Positions 13,467 to 21,303 of a stretch of 35,119 nucleotides of DNA are shown here, piece by piece. Made by a program: the position numbers and the translations under genes. Numbering within the stretch: the first letter of the stretch is position 1; the number at the start of each line of letters is the position of its first letter. Origin of the DNA: a virus; the IMG/VR virus record IMGVR_UViG_3300044613_001625, positions 1 to 35,119 of that record; one strand, 5' to 3'. Below the pieces are notes generated by a model. It worked only from the letters and a program-made list of their open reading frames with translations. It made no database searches and had not been told where the DNA came from.

Positions 13467-13565
13467 AGTCAGGGCGGGACTCGAACCCGCATGCCTTTGT
13501 GGTTTATCCGACCCTTCCGGCTACTCTTGGGATAAGATAGCGCCTACCAATTCCGCCACCTGACT
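13467..13565 (-). tRNA. tRNA-like gene 2 (class II, anticodon uncertain)
   Basis: Minus strand, 99 bases. Acceptor AGTCAGG/CCTGACT, canonical TG at 8-9, a Leu-like D-arm GCG-GAATTGGTAGG-CGC, and a T-arm GCGGG-TTCGAGT-CCCGC. The length and D-arm indicate a long-variable-arm (Leu/Ser) tRNA. The anticodon arm forms only with a bulged T and then displays CCC, which does not fit Leu or Ser. TTATCC and GGATAA further along could pair to make an enlarged arm instead. Identity left open. Confidence 0.65.
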
Positions 13566-13567
13566 AT

Positions 13568-13642
13568 GTACGGGCTTTTTGTCAATCTCTCTTAGGCTAC
13601 CCCGTATCCCTAAGTTCATCCGGTAGCGAACCGGCTTTCGGT
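13568..13642 (-). other. Structured leader of the minus-strand tRNA-like unit
   Basis: Several competing hairpins: TACGGG/CCCGTA (13569-13574 with 13601-13606), CTTAGG/CCTAAG (13591-13596 with 13609-13614) and CCGGT/ACCGG (13620-13624 with 13630-13634). The last, read on the minus strand, is CCGG-TTCGCTA-CCGG and looks like a T-arm, but no acceptor stem matches. The intergenic region 13231-13746 (516 bases) thus holds two minus terminators, two tRNA-like genes, this structure and a plus-strand promoter candidate. 13386-13466 shows nothing else I can support. Confidence 0.35.
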
Positions 13643-13690
13643 GTACACTTAATATAACACACGCTTACAAAATATATTTTAAAAAAACGA

Positions 13691-13698
13691 TATTTTTG
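13691..13698 (+). promoter_or_regulatory. Late promoter -7 element candidate
   Basis: TATTTTTG matches TAnnTTTG exactly in a very AT-rich stretch 49 bases before the first late gene. A second near match, TATCTTTA, lies at 13714-13721. No good -33 TTTG is seen, so a phage-encoded activator may be needed. It should drive TerL and the head genes. Confidence 0.4.
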
Positions 13699-13720
13699 TT
13701 TTAAATTTTCGCATATCTTT

Positions 13721-13738
13721 ATTAAGAACATTCTTAAT
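13721..13738. promoter_or_regulatory. 18-bp palindrome, operator candidate
   Basis: ATTAAGAA and TTCTTAAT are perfect inverted repeats separated by CA, just downstream of the late promoter candidate and 8 bases before the first late ATG. Typical of a dimeric regulator site; the cognate protein is unknown. Confidence 0.5.
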
Positions 13739-13746
13739 TCATCTAT

Positions 13747-13989
13747 ATGCAAAGAGCGGAGCGCGGTTCATCGACCTATTTCCAAGCCGTCACACCTTCC
13801 GACACCGACAACGTTAGCATTTCAGTTCGTTATTTATACGTAGGCACCACGGGTAATCTTAACGTTGTACCTTATGATGGCACGTCAAGCGTTATCATTA
13901 AGAACGTGCCAGTCGGGTATCACGATTTTAGCGTGCGTAAGGTAAGCAATACCGACACGACGGCTAGTAACATTATCGCGTTTACTTGA
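13747..13989 (+). CDS. Small beta-structured virion-type protein
   Basis: 80 residues. The pattern AVTPSDTDN, RYLYVGTTGNLNVVP, VIIKNVPVGYHDFSVRKV and TTASNIIAF resembles a widespread small phage protein with a VTPSDT start, LYVG-x-x-G centre and TTA near the end; some members are annotated as spike-base or hypothetical virion proteins. It is the first late gene and its stop overlaps the TTG start of TerL. A structural role is inferred from family resemblance. No Shine-Dalgarno sequence is evident. Confidence 0.65.
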   Translation: MQRAERGSSTYFQAVTPSDTDNVSISVRYLYVGTTGNLNVVPYDGTSSVIIKNVPVGYHDFSVRKVSNTDTTASNIIAFT

Positions 13990-15281
13990 GCGCACTTGCG
14001 GTACATATAACGAATGAGCAAATCATCCAGCCAATGCGGCCATACCAGTCCGACTTCGTGGCTGGTGATAGCCGTATATGTTCGATCGTAGGCGCTAAGG
14101 GCAGTTCCAAGACGTGGTGTGGTGCGCGCTTCGTCATATCCGAGATGCAACGGCAGCCGGGCAGCCAAGGCCTGCTCATGTGGAATACGCTGCAACAAGC
14201 CCGCGATATTTACTATCAAGACATTGAGCCACTTCTTAAATCGCTACAGATCCCACACCGCTTCAATCAGCAGACGCTTACACTGCAGGCCATGGGATCT
14301 ATCGTACACTTACGATCAGCCGAGGCCGACGTTATACGACGCATCGAATCGGTGGCCTACCATTGGGGATGGGCGGATGAGGCTAGCTATTACACGCCAG
14401 AAGCGCTGCGTACGTTTGCATCACGTATACGTAAAGGTGAAGCCCGTATACGTGTGACGTCAATGCCTGACGAGCCTGATGCGTTTATCTACAAGTTTAT
14501 CGAAGACCAGCAAGGCACGCTATACGAGATAGGCTTACGCGACAATCCAGACAAGAATTTCAGGGAGCGATATGAAGCGATACTACGAAGCACGTACAGC
14601 GGTAGCGCGTTGGATAGGTTTCTTTATGGCAAGCGTGTATCGCTCACTGGCGTGGGGCTTTTTAGTATCACTCCTGATCATTGCGACAGCTTACGTTACG
14701 ATGAAGGTAGTGATCTCTACCTGTCTTGGGATTTCAACGTCGAGTACAGAGCCGTAAGCGCGTGGCAGATCATAAGCCGTGACGACAAGGCGCGCCCTAT
14801 CTTTGGATGCGTGGCAAGCTATCAGATGAAGCAGGCTACCGTGTATGAAGATGCCGTATGGTTATGCGACAAATACAAAGACCATAAAGGCAGTGTTATC
14901 CTAGTCGGTGACGCATCAGGCGCCAATCGTACGGCACTAACGACCGATAGCATGTGGTCTGCTGTTCGTGAAGTGTTTTATAAGCAGTTTGGTGGGCAGC
15001 TGCGTAACAAAGTGCCGCTGTCAAATCCGAGCGTTAAGGATACGATTCAGTGCGTTAACTGGGCATTGCGTGAACACCTGATCCGATTTGACAAGGCTGA
15101 GCGCAACGTTTACTTATCGCTTCAGGCAGCCAAGGCCGACAAGTACGGCGACCTTGACAAGTCATCAGATTATAAAGAAGCGGGCATACGTACGCACGAC
15201 GCCGATACAGCGCGATACGCAATATGGGAAATTTATTCAAAACTATATCCAGGAAACCGGAATAGGTATTACATAGCATGA
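13986..15281 (+). CDS. terL: Terminase large subunit
   Basis: 431 residues, TTG start overlapping the previous stop (TTGA). ATPase domain: Walker A GAKGSSKT (36-43) and Walker B HWGWADEAS with Asp131-Glu132, then VTSMP as the coupling motif. RNase H-like nuclease: Asp249 in LSWDFN, Asp309 in VGDASG, and Asp405/Asp407 in THDADTARYAIWE. It pumps DNA into the prohead and cuts it. Length is normal. It is followed by the portal with a 4-bp overlap, and its small subunit is encoded about 2.9 kb upstream, separated by sugar genes and tRNA-like genes. Confidence 0.95.
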   Translation: MSALAVHITNEQIIQPMRPYQSDFVAGDSRICSIVGAKGSSKTWCGARFVISEMQRQPGSQGLLMWNTLQQARDIYYQDIEPLLKSLQIPHRFNQQTLTLQAMGSIVHLRSAEADVIRRIESVAYHWGWADEASYYTPEALRTFASRIRKGEARIRVTSMPDEPDAFIYKFIEDQQGTLYEIGLRDNPDKNFRERYEAILRSTYSGSALDRFLYGKRVSLTGVGLFSITPDHCDSLRYDEGSDLYLSWDFNVEYRAVSAWQIISRDDKARPIFGCVASYQMKQATVYEDAVWLCDKYKDHKGSVILVGDASGANRTALTTDSMWSAVREVFYKQFGGQLRNKVPLSNPSVKDTIQCVNWALREHLIRFDKAERNVYLSLQAAKADKYGDLDKSSDYKEAGIRTHDADTARYAIWEIYSKLYPGNRNRYYIA

Positions 15282-16429
15282 GTTTTATACAAAATATAGC
15301 CCGTAAATTTTTACCTTCACGTGCCTTCGAGGCTATGCTATGGGGTCGCCGTTGGGAGGACTATTCGAGATGGGATAAGGCCAAGCTTATCGAGCAAGGC
15401 TTTGAGCGTAACGCCGTGTTCTATTCCGCTGCAATGCTACTATCCCGAACCGTGGCAGCTATGCCGATCTATGTTGAAACAAACAAACGCAATCGAAGCA
15501 CGACAACGGAGCAACATCCAATACTATCGATGCTTAATCGTAGTTCTACACGCGAGGAATTGATACAACTATTGTGCCTTTACATTATCAGCACAGGTGA
15601 AGGCTATCTAAACATTATTAAAAGCGACCACGACAAACGCCCGCTTGGTCTTGTCGTGTTGCCATCTCAGCATACTAATCCGATACAAGGGAACTACTTA
15701 AAGCCAATCACGGGATACGTGTATCGCGAAAATCGTGATATAACGTTTACCGAAGAAGAGATAATTTATATCAAGACGCCGAACTTACGTGAGTACTTTC
15801 ACGGCATGTCGCCGGGTGTACCGTTAGGTGAGATACTAGACTTACAAAATGCAGCCATAACGTGGAATAAAAACGTGGCGTTAGCCGGTGGCCTTCCACC
15901 TGTTGTGGCTATTGCCCCGGGCGCAACGGTCGAAGAGCAAAACATGCTAAAAGATCAATGGCAGGCGCAGAGCGGAGCAGCCAATTCGCATCGTCTCAAA
16001 GTCGTTAGCGAGAACTTAAAGCTAGAACGATTCAATGATAAGCCTCAAGAGGCTGAGTGGAGTCAGGCTATACAACTAACGATGCGCATGATCGTTATGG
16101 CTATGGGCTTATCCAGCGAATTGCTCAACGACGCAGCAAATAAGACCTACAGCAATTTTCAGGAAGCACGCAAAGCCTTATATCAGGAAGCTGCCATACC
16201 TATGGCCACGCTTGTCTATAACGCGCTAACTCGTGCCTTACAAGTGTATTATGAAGATAATCCTAAAATCTGCATTGACTACGATAACATCGAAGCCTTG
16301 CAGGAAGACCGCGCAACAAAGATAGACCGACTAACAAAAGCCGTACAATCTGGTATTATTGATGTCAACGAAGCGCGTGAGGAGTTAGGACTTGCACCAA
16401 AACAAACCGAAACAAACGTAACCGCATAA
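15278..16429 (+). CDS. Portal protein, HK97 family
   Basis: 383 residues. NAVFYSAAMLLSRTVAAMPIYV, HPILSMLNRSSTREELIQLL, GEGYLNIIK, ITFTEEEIIYIKTPN with YFHGMSPGVPLGEIL, VAIAPGATVEEQ and a C-terminal SGIIDVNEAREELGL are classic HK97-type portal segments. Twelve copies form the DNA channel at one capsid vertex and contact TerL. It is followed 3 bases later by the protease gene. Confidence 0.92.
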   Translation: MSFIQNIARKFLPSRAFEAMLWGRRWEDYSRWDKAKLIEQGFERNAVFYSAAMLLSRTVAAMPIYVETNKRNRSTTTEQHPILSMLNRSSTREELIQLLCLYIISTGEGYLNIIKSDHDKRPLGLVVLPSQHTNPIQGNYLKPITGYVYRENRDITFTEEEIIYIKTPNLREYFHGMSPGVPLGEILDLQNAAITWNKNVALAGGLPPVVAIAPGATVEEQNMLKDQWQAQSGAANSHRLKVVSENLKLERFNDKPQEAEWSQAIQLTMRMIVMAMGLSSELLNDAANKTYSNFQEARKALYQEAAIPMATLVYNALTRALQVYYEDNPKICIDYDNIEALQEDRATKIDRLTKAVQSGIIDVNEAREELGLAPKQTETNVTA

Positions 16430-16432
16430 GTC

Positions 16433-17848
16433 ATGCCTTTTGAAGTAATTAAAGAGCAATGTAACATGGAATCTGGCGAATCAGGCCAAGCCATGATATA
16501 CAAGATTGAAGGCGATCAGCGCACACCGTTCGCATGCCATGCCGACGAGGCGTCAGCTTATGCGGCCGTTGCTGCCATTGAAGCCGCTGATGAAGCCAAA
16601 GAATTAGATCAGATCCTCGATCAAATGTCGAACCTATTTGACGGCAATGAGGAAACAATGCAGATAGATGAGCCAATAGTTGAAGAGATAAAGCAGTTCG
16701 ACATTGGCGATATGGTTAGCTACATGACCGAGACCGAACAAGGCGTAGGCGTTGTCGAGAACTTCGACGAAGAAGCAAACGTGTACACCGTTCGCGTCTA
16801 TGCCGTTGCTGGAGATCAATTTGAGCCTACCGATGTACTTTTAAATCTACCACTTGAAGCGCTATCCGAAACCGAAGACGACAGCGAACAAGGTACAGAG
16901 GTAGAGATTGAACTAAATGCCGACGTGCTACCCGAAGACGAAATGAAAGTTGCACCAGGCGAGCTTACCGATGGCGACTTTGTCAAGTGGGAATCGGCAG
17001 GCGGTGAAGCGCAGGGCAAAGTAATTCAGATCGCAACCGAAGGATCATTAAACGTACCCGATAGTGAGTTCACGGTTGAAGCTACTGCAGAAGATCCGGC
17101 CGCACTTATTGAAGTGTATGAGCGCGTTGAAGGTGGATGGCGTTCAAGTGGCGTTGTCGTTGGTCATCGCTTTAGCACGCTAAGCAAGATCGACCCATTA
17201 GAAGAAGCAGAGCTGCCTAAGTCGCGCATCGTTGCCAAAATGAAATCCGTCAAGATGGATATGGAAGTCAGCGATGACGGCAAGGTAGGTATCATCGAAG
17301 GCTTCGCATCCACATACGGCAATACCGATTTAGGGGGTGACATAGTTGAGAAGGGTGCATTCAAACAAACGCTGCTGCACAAGCAAGGTATTGTGCCTTT
17401 GCTTCTAGACCATGGCTACAATACCCGCGACGTTGCCGGTGTGGCCATGCTGGAGGATCAGGATAAAGGCCTGTACATGAAGGCCGAGATGCCGCTTGAA
17501 GATCCTGAGGTCAACGCAGCGTACAAAAAAATCAAATTTATGTTAGATCGTGGCGCGAAGATGGGCTTATCCATTGGCTACGATACAATTAAGAGCATGC
17601 CTGGAGAGGACGGTACACGCTTATTAAAGGAAGTCGCGCTCCACGAAGTAAGCATTACACCGTTTCCAATGAACACAGAGGCGCAAATCATGGCTGCTAA
17701 GTCGCGTAAAAGCAAGTCCAAGATAAAACAAGCGCTATGGCAGAAGACAATAACGCGGCCAGTTAGGCCAGTTAAGCGCACAGTAGACGACTATACGTCA
17801 CTGCTTGGCGATATAAAGAACCTAATCAATGAATTTAAAAACTTATAA
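16433..17848 (+). CDS. HK97-type prohead protease with a ~270-residue N-terminal extension
   Basis: 471 residues. The C-terminal half (~275-420) is the U35/HK97 prohead protease: IIEGFASTYGNTDLGGDIVEKGAF, VPLLLDHG with the catalytic His, KGLYMKAEM, DRGAKMGLSIGY with the Ser, and EVALHEVSITPFPMN. The N-terminal part is strongly acidic and contains a short domain with CHADEASAYAAVAAI, then two small beta modules that start with GDMVSYM and GDFVKWESAGGEAQGKV; the second resembles the DUF2945 (Hva1/TUDOR) family. No separate scaffold gene is present, so the acidic extension could act as an internal scaffold. The last ~50 residues are basic. It precedes the capsid gene by 2 bases. Confidence 0.88.
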   Translation: MPFEVIKEQCNMESGESGQAMIYKIEGDQRTPFACHADEASAYAAVAAIEAADEAKELDQILDQMSNLFDGNEETMQIDEPIVEEIKQFDIGDMVSYMTETEQGVGVVENFDEEANVYTVRVYAVAGDQFEPTDVLLNLPLEALSETEDDSEQGTEVEIELNADVLPEDEMKVAPGELTDGDFVKWESAGGEAQGKVIQIATEGSLNVPDSEFTVEATAEDPAALIEVYERVEGGWRSSGVVVGHRFSTLSKIDPLEEAELPKSRIVAKMKSVKMDMEVSDDGKVGIIEGFASTYGNTDLGGDIVEKGAFKQTLLHKQGIVPLLLDHGYNTRDVAGVAMLEDQDKGLYMKAEMPLEDPEVNAAYKKIKFMLDRGAKMGLSIGYDTIKSMPGEDGTRLLKEVALHEVSITPFPMNTEAQIMAAKSRKSKSKIKQALWQKTITRPVRPVKRTVDDYTSLLGDIKNLINEFKNL

Positions 17849-17850
17849 TT

Positions 17851-19008
17851 ATGAAACTAGACCCAAAAAGCGAGTTTCGTAATCTTGCAGCCGAGCTTAA
17901 AGATGCTGTTATTAACAAGAATCAAGAGCAAAGCCGTAAGATTAACGAGCGTTTAGACGCTATCGAGCTAGGTCTTAAGAGCGTGAAGACGCCAGAGACC
18001 AAAACAAATAGCGAAGACCGCGCCAACTTTAAGAAGGCCTTTGGCTTATTTGCCAAAGGTGGACTTGGTAGCTTAGAGTCAATGCGTGATGTCAAGGTAG
18101 GCCGACGCGTATCCGGTGAAATCAAAAGCGATAACTTAGTTCGCTTCGACTTAGCTGCTGCCGGTGCATTGCTGTTACCTGCCGAGATGTCGACTGACAT
18201 CAACAAGCAGATCGTGGAGTTCTCTCCTGTGCTTCAGGTAGCCAAAGTTGTTGAGACTTCCGCCCCTAGCTACAAGCAAGCACAGCGTAACGATTCTTTA
18301 ACTGCTACCTGGTTAGATGAAGATACAGCATCTAACAAAGTAAAAGACACTTTTGGATACGTGGACATTCCTGTTCACAAGATTGCTGCACGTGTAGCGT
18401 GGACGATCGAGCAAGAGCAAGACGCTGCTTATGACTTAGAAGCTGAAATCAACTCTAGCATTCGTGAGCAATTCGAGAAGTCACTTGGTACTGCATTCAT
18501 CAGCGGTAACGGTGTTAAGAAGCCTACCGGCCTTGTTGGCAACGTGACCAATTTTAATAGCACAGCGTTAACGCTTACCAGCGATATGCTGATCCGTCTG
18601 CAGGCTCAGCTTAAAGACTACTACCAAGCCAATAGCGCATGGATGGCTAACCGCTTGACCCTTGCTGCTATCCGTCAGTTAGTGCTTTCCAGCACCAACG
18701 GACTTGCCTACTTATGGGAGCCATCATTCCAAGCTGGATACCCAAGCCGTCTGTTAGGCGCTGCGGTCTACGAAGCTCCAGACCTTGCCGGTAGCGTGAC
18801 CGGAACCTTCACGGCTGGCCAAGTGCCAATCCTTTACGGTGACTTTGCCTACGGCTACACCGTCGCACGTCATACTGACTTCTACGTAATCCGTGATCAG
18901 TTCAGCGAAGCATCTAGCTTCGTAACTAATTTGTACGTCATGTCCCGCTTTGGCGGCGCCGTCGTACGTGATGAGGCCATTGCACAATTAACAATCACTG
19001 CATCTTAA
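17851..19008 (+). CDS. Major capsid protein, HK97 fold
   Basis: 385 residues. The first ~100 are a helical, charged delta-domain (FRNLAAELKDAVINKNQEQSRKI...), expected to be removed by the protease. The rest fits HK97 capsids: LLLPAEMSTDINKQIVEFSPVLQVAKVVETS, an E-loop region, AARVAWTIEQEQDAAYDLEAEI, GNGVKKPTGLV, AWMANRLTLAAIRQL, PSRLLGAAVYEAPDLA and ILYGDFAYGYTVARHTDFYVIRD. No clear Shine-Dalgarno sequence precedes the ATG although it should be the most translated gene. Confidence 0.93.
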   Translation: MKLDPKSEFRNLAAELKDAVINKNQEQSRKINERLDAIELGLKSVKTPETKTNSEDRANFKKAFGLFAKGGLGSLESMRDVKVGRRVSGEIKSDNLVRFDLAAAGALLLPAEMSTDINKQIVEFSPVLQVAKVVETSAPSYKQAQRNDSLTATWLDEDTASNKVKDTFGYVDIPVHKIAARVAWTIEQEQDAAYDLEAEINSSIREQFEKSLGTAFISGNGVKKPTGLVGNVTNFNSTALTLTSDMLIRLQAQLKDYYQANSAWMANRLTLAAIRQLVLSSTNGLAYLWEPSFQAGYPSRLLGAAVYEAPDLAGSVTGTFTAGQVPILYGDFAYGYTVARHTDFYVIRDQFSEASSFVTNLYVMSRFGGAVVRDEAIAQLTITAS

Positions 19009-19018
19009 GGAGCTAACT

Positions 19019-19444
19019 ATGTTATTTGATTTTGGCCAACAATCGAACGTGTCCTTCAGCCTATTCGGCACAGGTGGCACAACGAACGCAAACGCTAACG
19101 GCGTAGCTATTGATACCAAAGGTTATAGTGGCATCGGTGTTGCTTTAATTGGTGGACTCAAAGGCGACGCTACCGGAGCTATCAACGTAGGCAATGCGCT
19201 CACGCTTGCTTTCCGCGAAGGCGACGATACCAACGTTCAGAACGCTACGCGTCTCAGCGCAGCTAATTTAATTAAGAGCGAGAACCTAACGGATACCAAT
19301 AGCGTGGCTTATTTCAGTATTCGTCCGACGAAGCGCTATGTATTCCCAGAGGTGTACAAGACAAATGCGACATCGATCACATCGAATGTCAATGTAAGTG
19401 TGGTAGGTGTATTGGGCTTTCCGAACGAAGCTCCAACGACCTAA
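19019..19444 (+). CDS. Accessory head protein (decoration-like)
   Basis: 141 residues, beta-rich, Gly/Ala/Asn/Thr-rich (GTGGTTNANANGVAIDTKGYSGIGVALIGGL; RPTKRYVFPEVYKT). A good AAGGAG site precedes the ATG by 7 bases. It follows the capsid gene and ends in a strong terminator, so it is produced with the capsid protein. Such position and composition suit a decoration or cement protein, but no family is recognised. Confidence 0.7.
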   Translation: MLFDFGQQSNVSFSLFGTGGTTNANANGVAIDTKGYSGIGVALIGGLKGDATGAINVGNALTLAFREGDDTNVQNATRLSAANLIKSENLTDTNSVAYFSIRPTKRYVFPEVYKTNATSITSNVNVSVVGVLGFPNEAPTT

Positions 19445-19450
19445 ATAATT

Positions 19451-19484
19451 AAGGGGATAGGTTTCGGCCTATCCCTTTATTTAA
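19451..19484 (+). terminator. Intrinsic terminator after the head genes
   Basis: GGGATAGG (19454-19461) pairs with CCTATCCC (19468-19475), loop TTTCGG, flanked by AA/TT, then TTTATTTA. It probably attenuates readthrough so that head genes are made in excess of tail genes. Confidence 0.85.
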
Positions 19485-19491
19485 ACTTTCG

Positions 19492-19499
19492 TATCTTGG
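19492..19499 (+). promoter_or_regulatory. Possible internal promoter before the connector genes
   Basis: TATCTTGG differs from TAnnTTTG at one base and sits in TTCGTATCTTGGC, 4 bases before the ATG at 19504. If used, the transcript would be nearly leaderless. Weak evidence. Confidence 0.25.
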
Positions 19500-19503
19500 C
19501 TAC

Positions 19504-19725
19504 ATGAATAAAGTCATATTTTATCAGATCACTAAAGCCAGTTACGACGGCAAGAATGTCCGCGTTTACCTTCCTAACATCGTGTACGAAGCAACGCATG
19601 CTCAGGAGCGACTAGCGTTCCGAAACTTTGTCAATGAAGGATCAGCCGTCTTTACAAACAAGCCGGCAACGATACCTGACAAGATGAAAGTCAACACGCC
19701 TAAGGAAAAGAAAGTACGTCAATGA
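19504..19725 (+). CDS. Unknown 73-residue protein at the head-tail boundary
   Basis: 73 residues, basic at the C-terminus (KVNTPKEKKVRQ), with an N-terminal VIFYQITKASYDGKNVRVYLP that looks like a small beta domain. First gene after the terminator; overlaps the next gene by 4 bp. Possibly part of the connector; not recognised. Confidence 0.65.
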   Translation: MNKVIFYQITKASYDGKNVRVYLPNIVYEATHAQERLAFRNFVNEGSAVFTNKPATIPDKMKVNTPKEKKVRQ

Positions 19726-20354
19726 ATTATCCGTATGGCCGACAAGGATTTATAAGCCGAGGTCTTACAAGTATAACGGGATCGTATACACTTAATACGA
19801 CACCGATGGAGACCACGATAACGGATGATCCACGCGAGTACGCCGTGACCGTTCAACAGGCTAAGGAGATTTTGCCTGTAAATACGAGCGCACACGATGC
19901 GTACATTCAGATGCTACTTGAGGCAACGACCGAACAAGTAGAACGATATATCGGTAGGGACACTTACCGACGTACACGGCGCTCTATCTACGCACGACCA
20001 GCCCCAATGGTGTATATACCTTACGGCATTCACGGAGCTGTGACAAGCGTAGTATCGCAAACGGTCGATAAAGAAAGCACGACGCTCGTAGCCAATAGCG
20101 ACTACTACGTTCACGGCACTGAGCTAAAGTGGCTAGAGATTGTATCTGGATTAGATGCGTATCTAATCGTAACATACGAGAGCGGATACACGGTAGGCAA
20201 CTGCCCGGCATCGATACGTATGGGCATCATTCAAGAGTTGATGTTGCAGTATAAGAATCGTCAAGATCCGAACGCACCGGGACGCGTTATCATTAACGGC
20301 CTAAGCGTTGAGGCGCGTAACCTATTAACGCCATTTATACGCTACGCGATATGA
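19722..20354 (+). CDS. Head-tail adaptor (gp6/connector type)
   Basis: 210 residues. The core from ~40 matches the phage_connect_1/gp6-like fold: VTVQQAKEILPVNTSAHDAYIQMLLEATTEQVERYIGRD, then TRRSIYARP, and the late helix IRMGIIQELMLQYKNRQDP ending GLSVEARNLLTPF. Twelve copies would sit under the portal. The first 35 residues are a Gly/Thr-rich extension. Coupled to its neighbours by ATGA overlaps. Confidence 0.8.
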   Translation: MNYPYGRQGFISRGLTSITGSYTLNTTPMETTITDDPREYAVTVQQAKEILPVNTSAHDAYIQMLLEATTEQVERYIGRDTYRRTRRSIYARPAPMVYIPYGIHGAVTSVVSQTVDKESTTLVANSDYYVHGTELKWLEIVSGLDAYLIVTYESGYTVGNCPASIRMGIIQELMLQYKNRQDPNAPGRVIINGLSVEARNLLTPFIRYAI

Positions 20355-20833
20355 AAGTGATTACCGAACCGGATCAGCTACGTATCTATGTCGCTGAAAA
20401 ATTGCAAGCTAGATTAGACAAACTTAATACCGTAGTAGCACCGAGAGTGGCTGAGGCTATTGACGCAGCAATGAAAGAGAACACGCTAAGTGGAAGAGGC
20501 TTTGGTAACGATCGCTACGACGATACGTACGTAGATAGCTATAAAAAGGTGCGACGCCGCGCAGGACTTAATGAATCGCCCGTGACGTTGCGATATAAGA
20601 CCAAAAGCATCGAGAATACGCGTATCGAAACAACGGCACAGCAAGGTTCAACGATACGCTTCCAAGATGGTAACAAAGGCAAGATCTTTAAGTACCACCA
20701 CGATGGCATTCAATACCGCAAGGCTGGCCTACGTATGCGTTCCATATTTCCGAAAACGGATGAAAGCATACCTGCTGAGATACGACAGATGACCGAACAA
20801 CTAGTAGGCGAGGTACTGCGTGGCAATCTCTAG
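20351..20833 (+). CDS. Head closure / gp10-like neck protein
   Basis: 160 residues. YVDSYKKVRRRAG, VTLRYKTKSIENTRIE, and FKYHHDGIQYRKAGLRMRSIFP follow the layout of HK97-gp10-like and Mu gpG-like tail-completion proteins (K-x-R near the middle, H-x-x-G, R-x-x-F at the end). It would join head and tail. Its end overlaps the next gene by 14 bp. Confidence 0.6.
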   Translation: MKVITEPDQLRIYVAEKLQARLDKLNTVVAPRVAEAIDAAMKENTLSGRGFGNDRYDDTYVDSYKKVRRRAGLNESPVTLRYKTKSIENTRIETTAQQGSTIRFQDGNKGKIFKYHHDGIQYRKAGLRMRSIFPKTDESIPAEIRQMTEQLVGEVLRGNL

Positions 20834-21299
20834 AGATATTCTCAATAAAATTGCCGATAACATCGAGGTATACTTGAACCAGCCTTACGTTGTTTATGAG
20901 CGCTACCGGCAAAATTTGCAGGACGTAGAACAGCGTAATGACATTAGAGATGCGCGCGTTGCGATATACGAAGTTACAGAACAGCCACTTACACGCGTTG
21001 ATGTATGGCGTAACGATCTTATGCAGACGACTTACGGGATAGATATATCCGTTGTCAAGGCTTATATGAACGATAACGCGCAAGATGCTGAGCTTCGTTT
21101 GCTAGACTTAAAAGATATGATCATTGACTGGGTCAATCAGGTGAACATTGCCAACTTGACCAACAGTTACCTATACTACTTTGCGTACAACACGCAGAAC
21201 GGGATCACACGAAACACGAAATATGTCACATGCACTCTTAGCTTTTTGGCGCAACGTGACTACAGTAAAAAGCAAAACACAAACCTTCCTAGAAAATAG
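20820..21299 (+). CDS. Tail-completion/terminator-like protein
   Basis: 159 residues from a GTG at 20820 inside the previous gene. An N-terminal helix (ISRDILNKIADNIEVYLNQ), a mixed core and the strand TKYVTCTLSFLAQ resemble tail-terminator (gpU-like) proteins by size and position just before the tail-tube candidate. No diagnostic motif. It is followed by 4 bases and the next ATG. Confidence 0.55.
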   Translation: MAISRDILNKIADNIEVYLNQPYVVYERYRQNLQDVEQRNDIRDARVAIYEVTEQPLTRVDVWRNDLMQTTYGIDISVVKAYMNDNAQDAELRLLDLKDMIIDWVNQVNIANLTNSYLYYFAYNTQNGITRNTKYVTCTLSFLAQRDYSKKQNTNLPRK

Positions 21300-21303
21300 A
21301 TAA

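Noticed and set aside
13311-13642. A single tmRNA spanning the minus-strand structured region
   Set aside because: Each tRNA-like unit has its own complete acceptor stem and T-arm, and no tag-peptide frame is evident between them.
14119-14457. A 112-codon frame inside TerL as a second overlapping gene
   Set aside because: Unlike the methyltransferase case it has no repeated or recognisable motifs and is fully explained by TerL coding.
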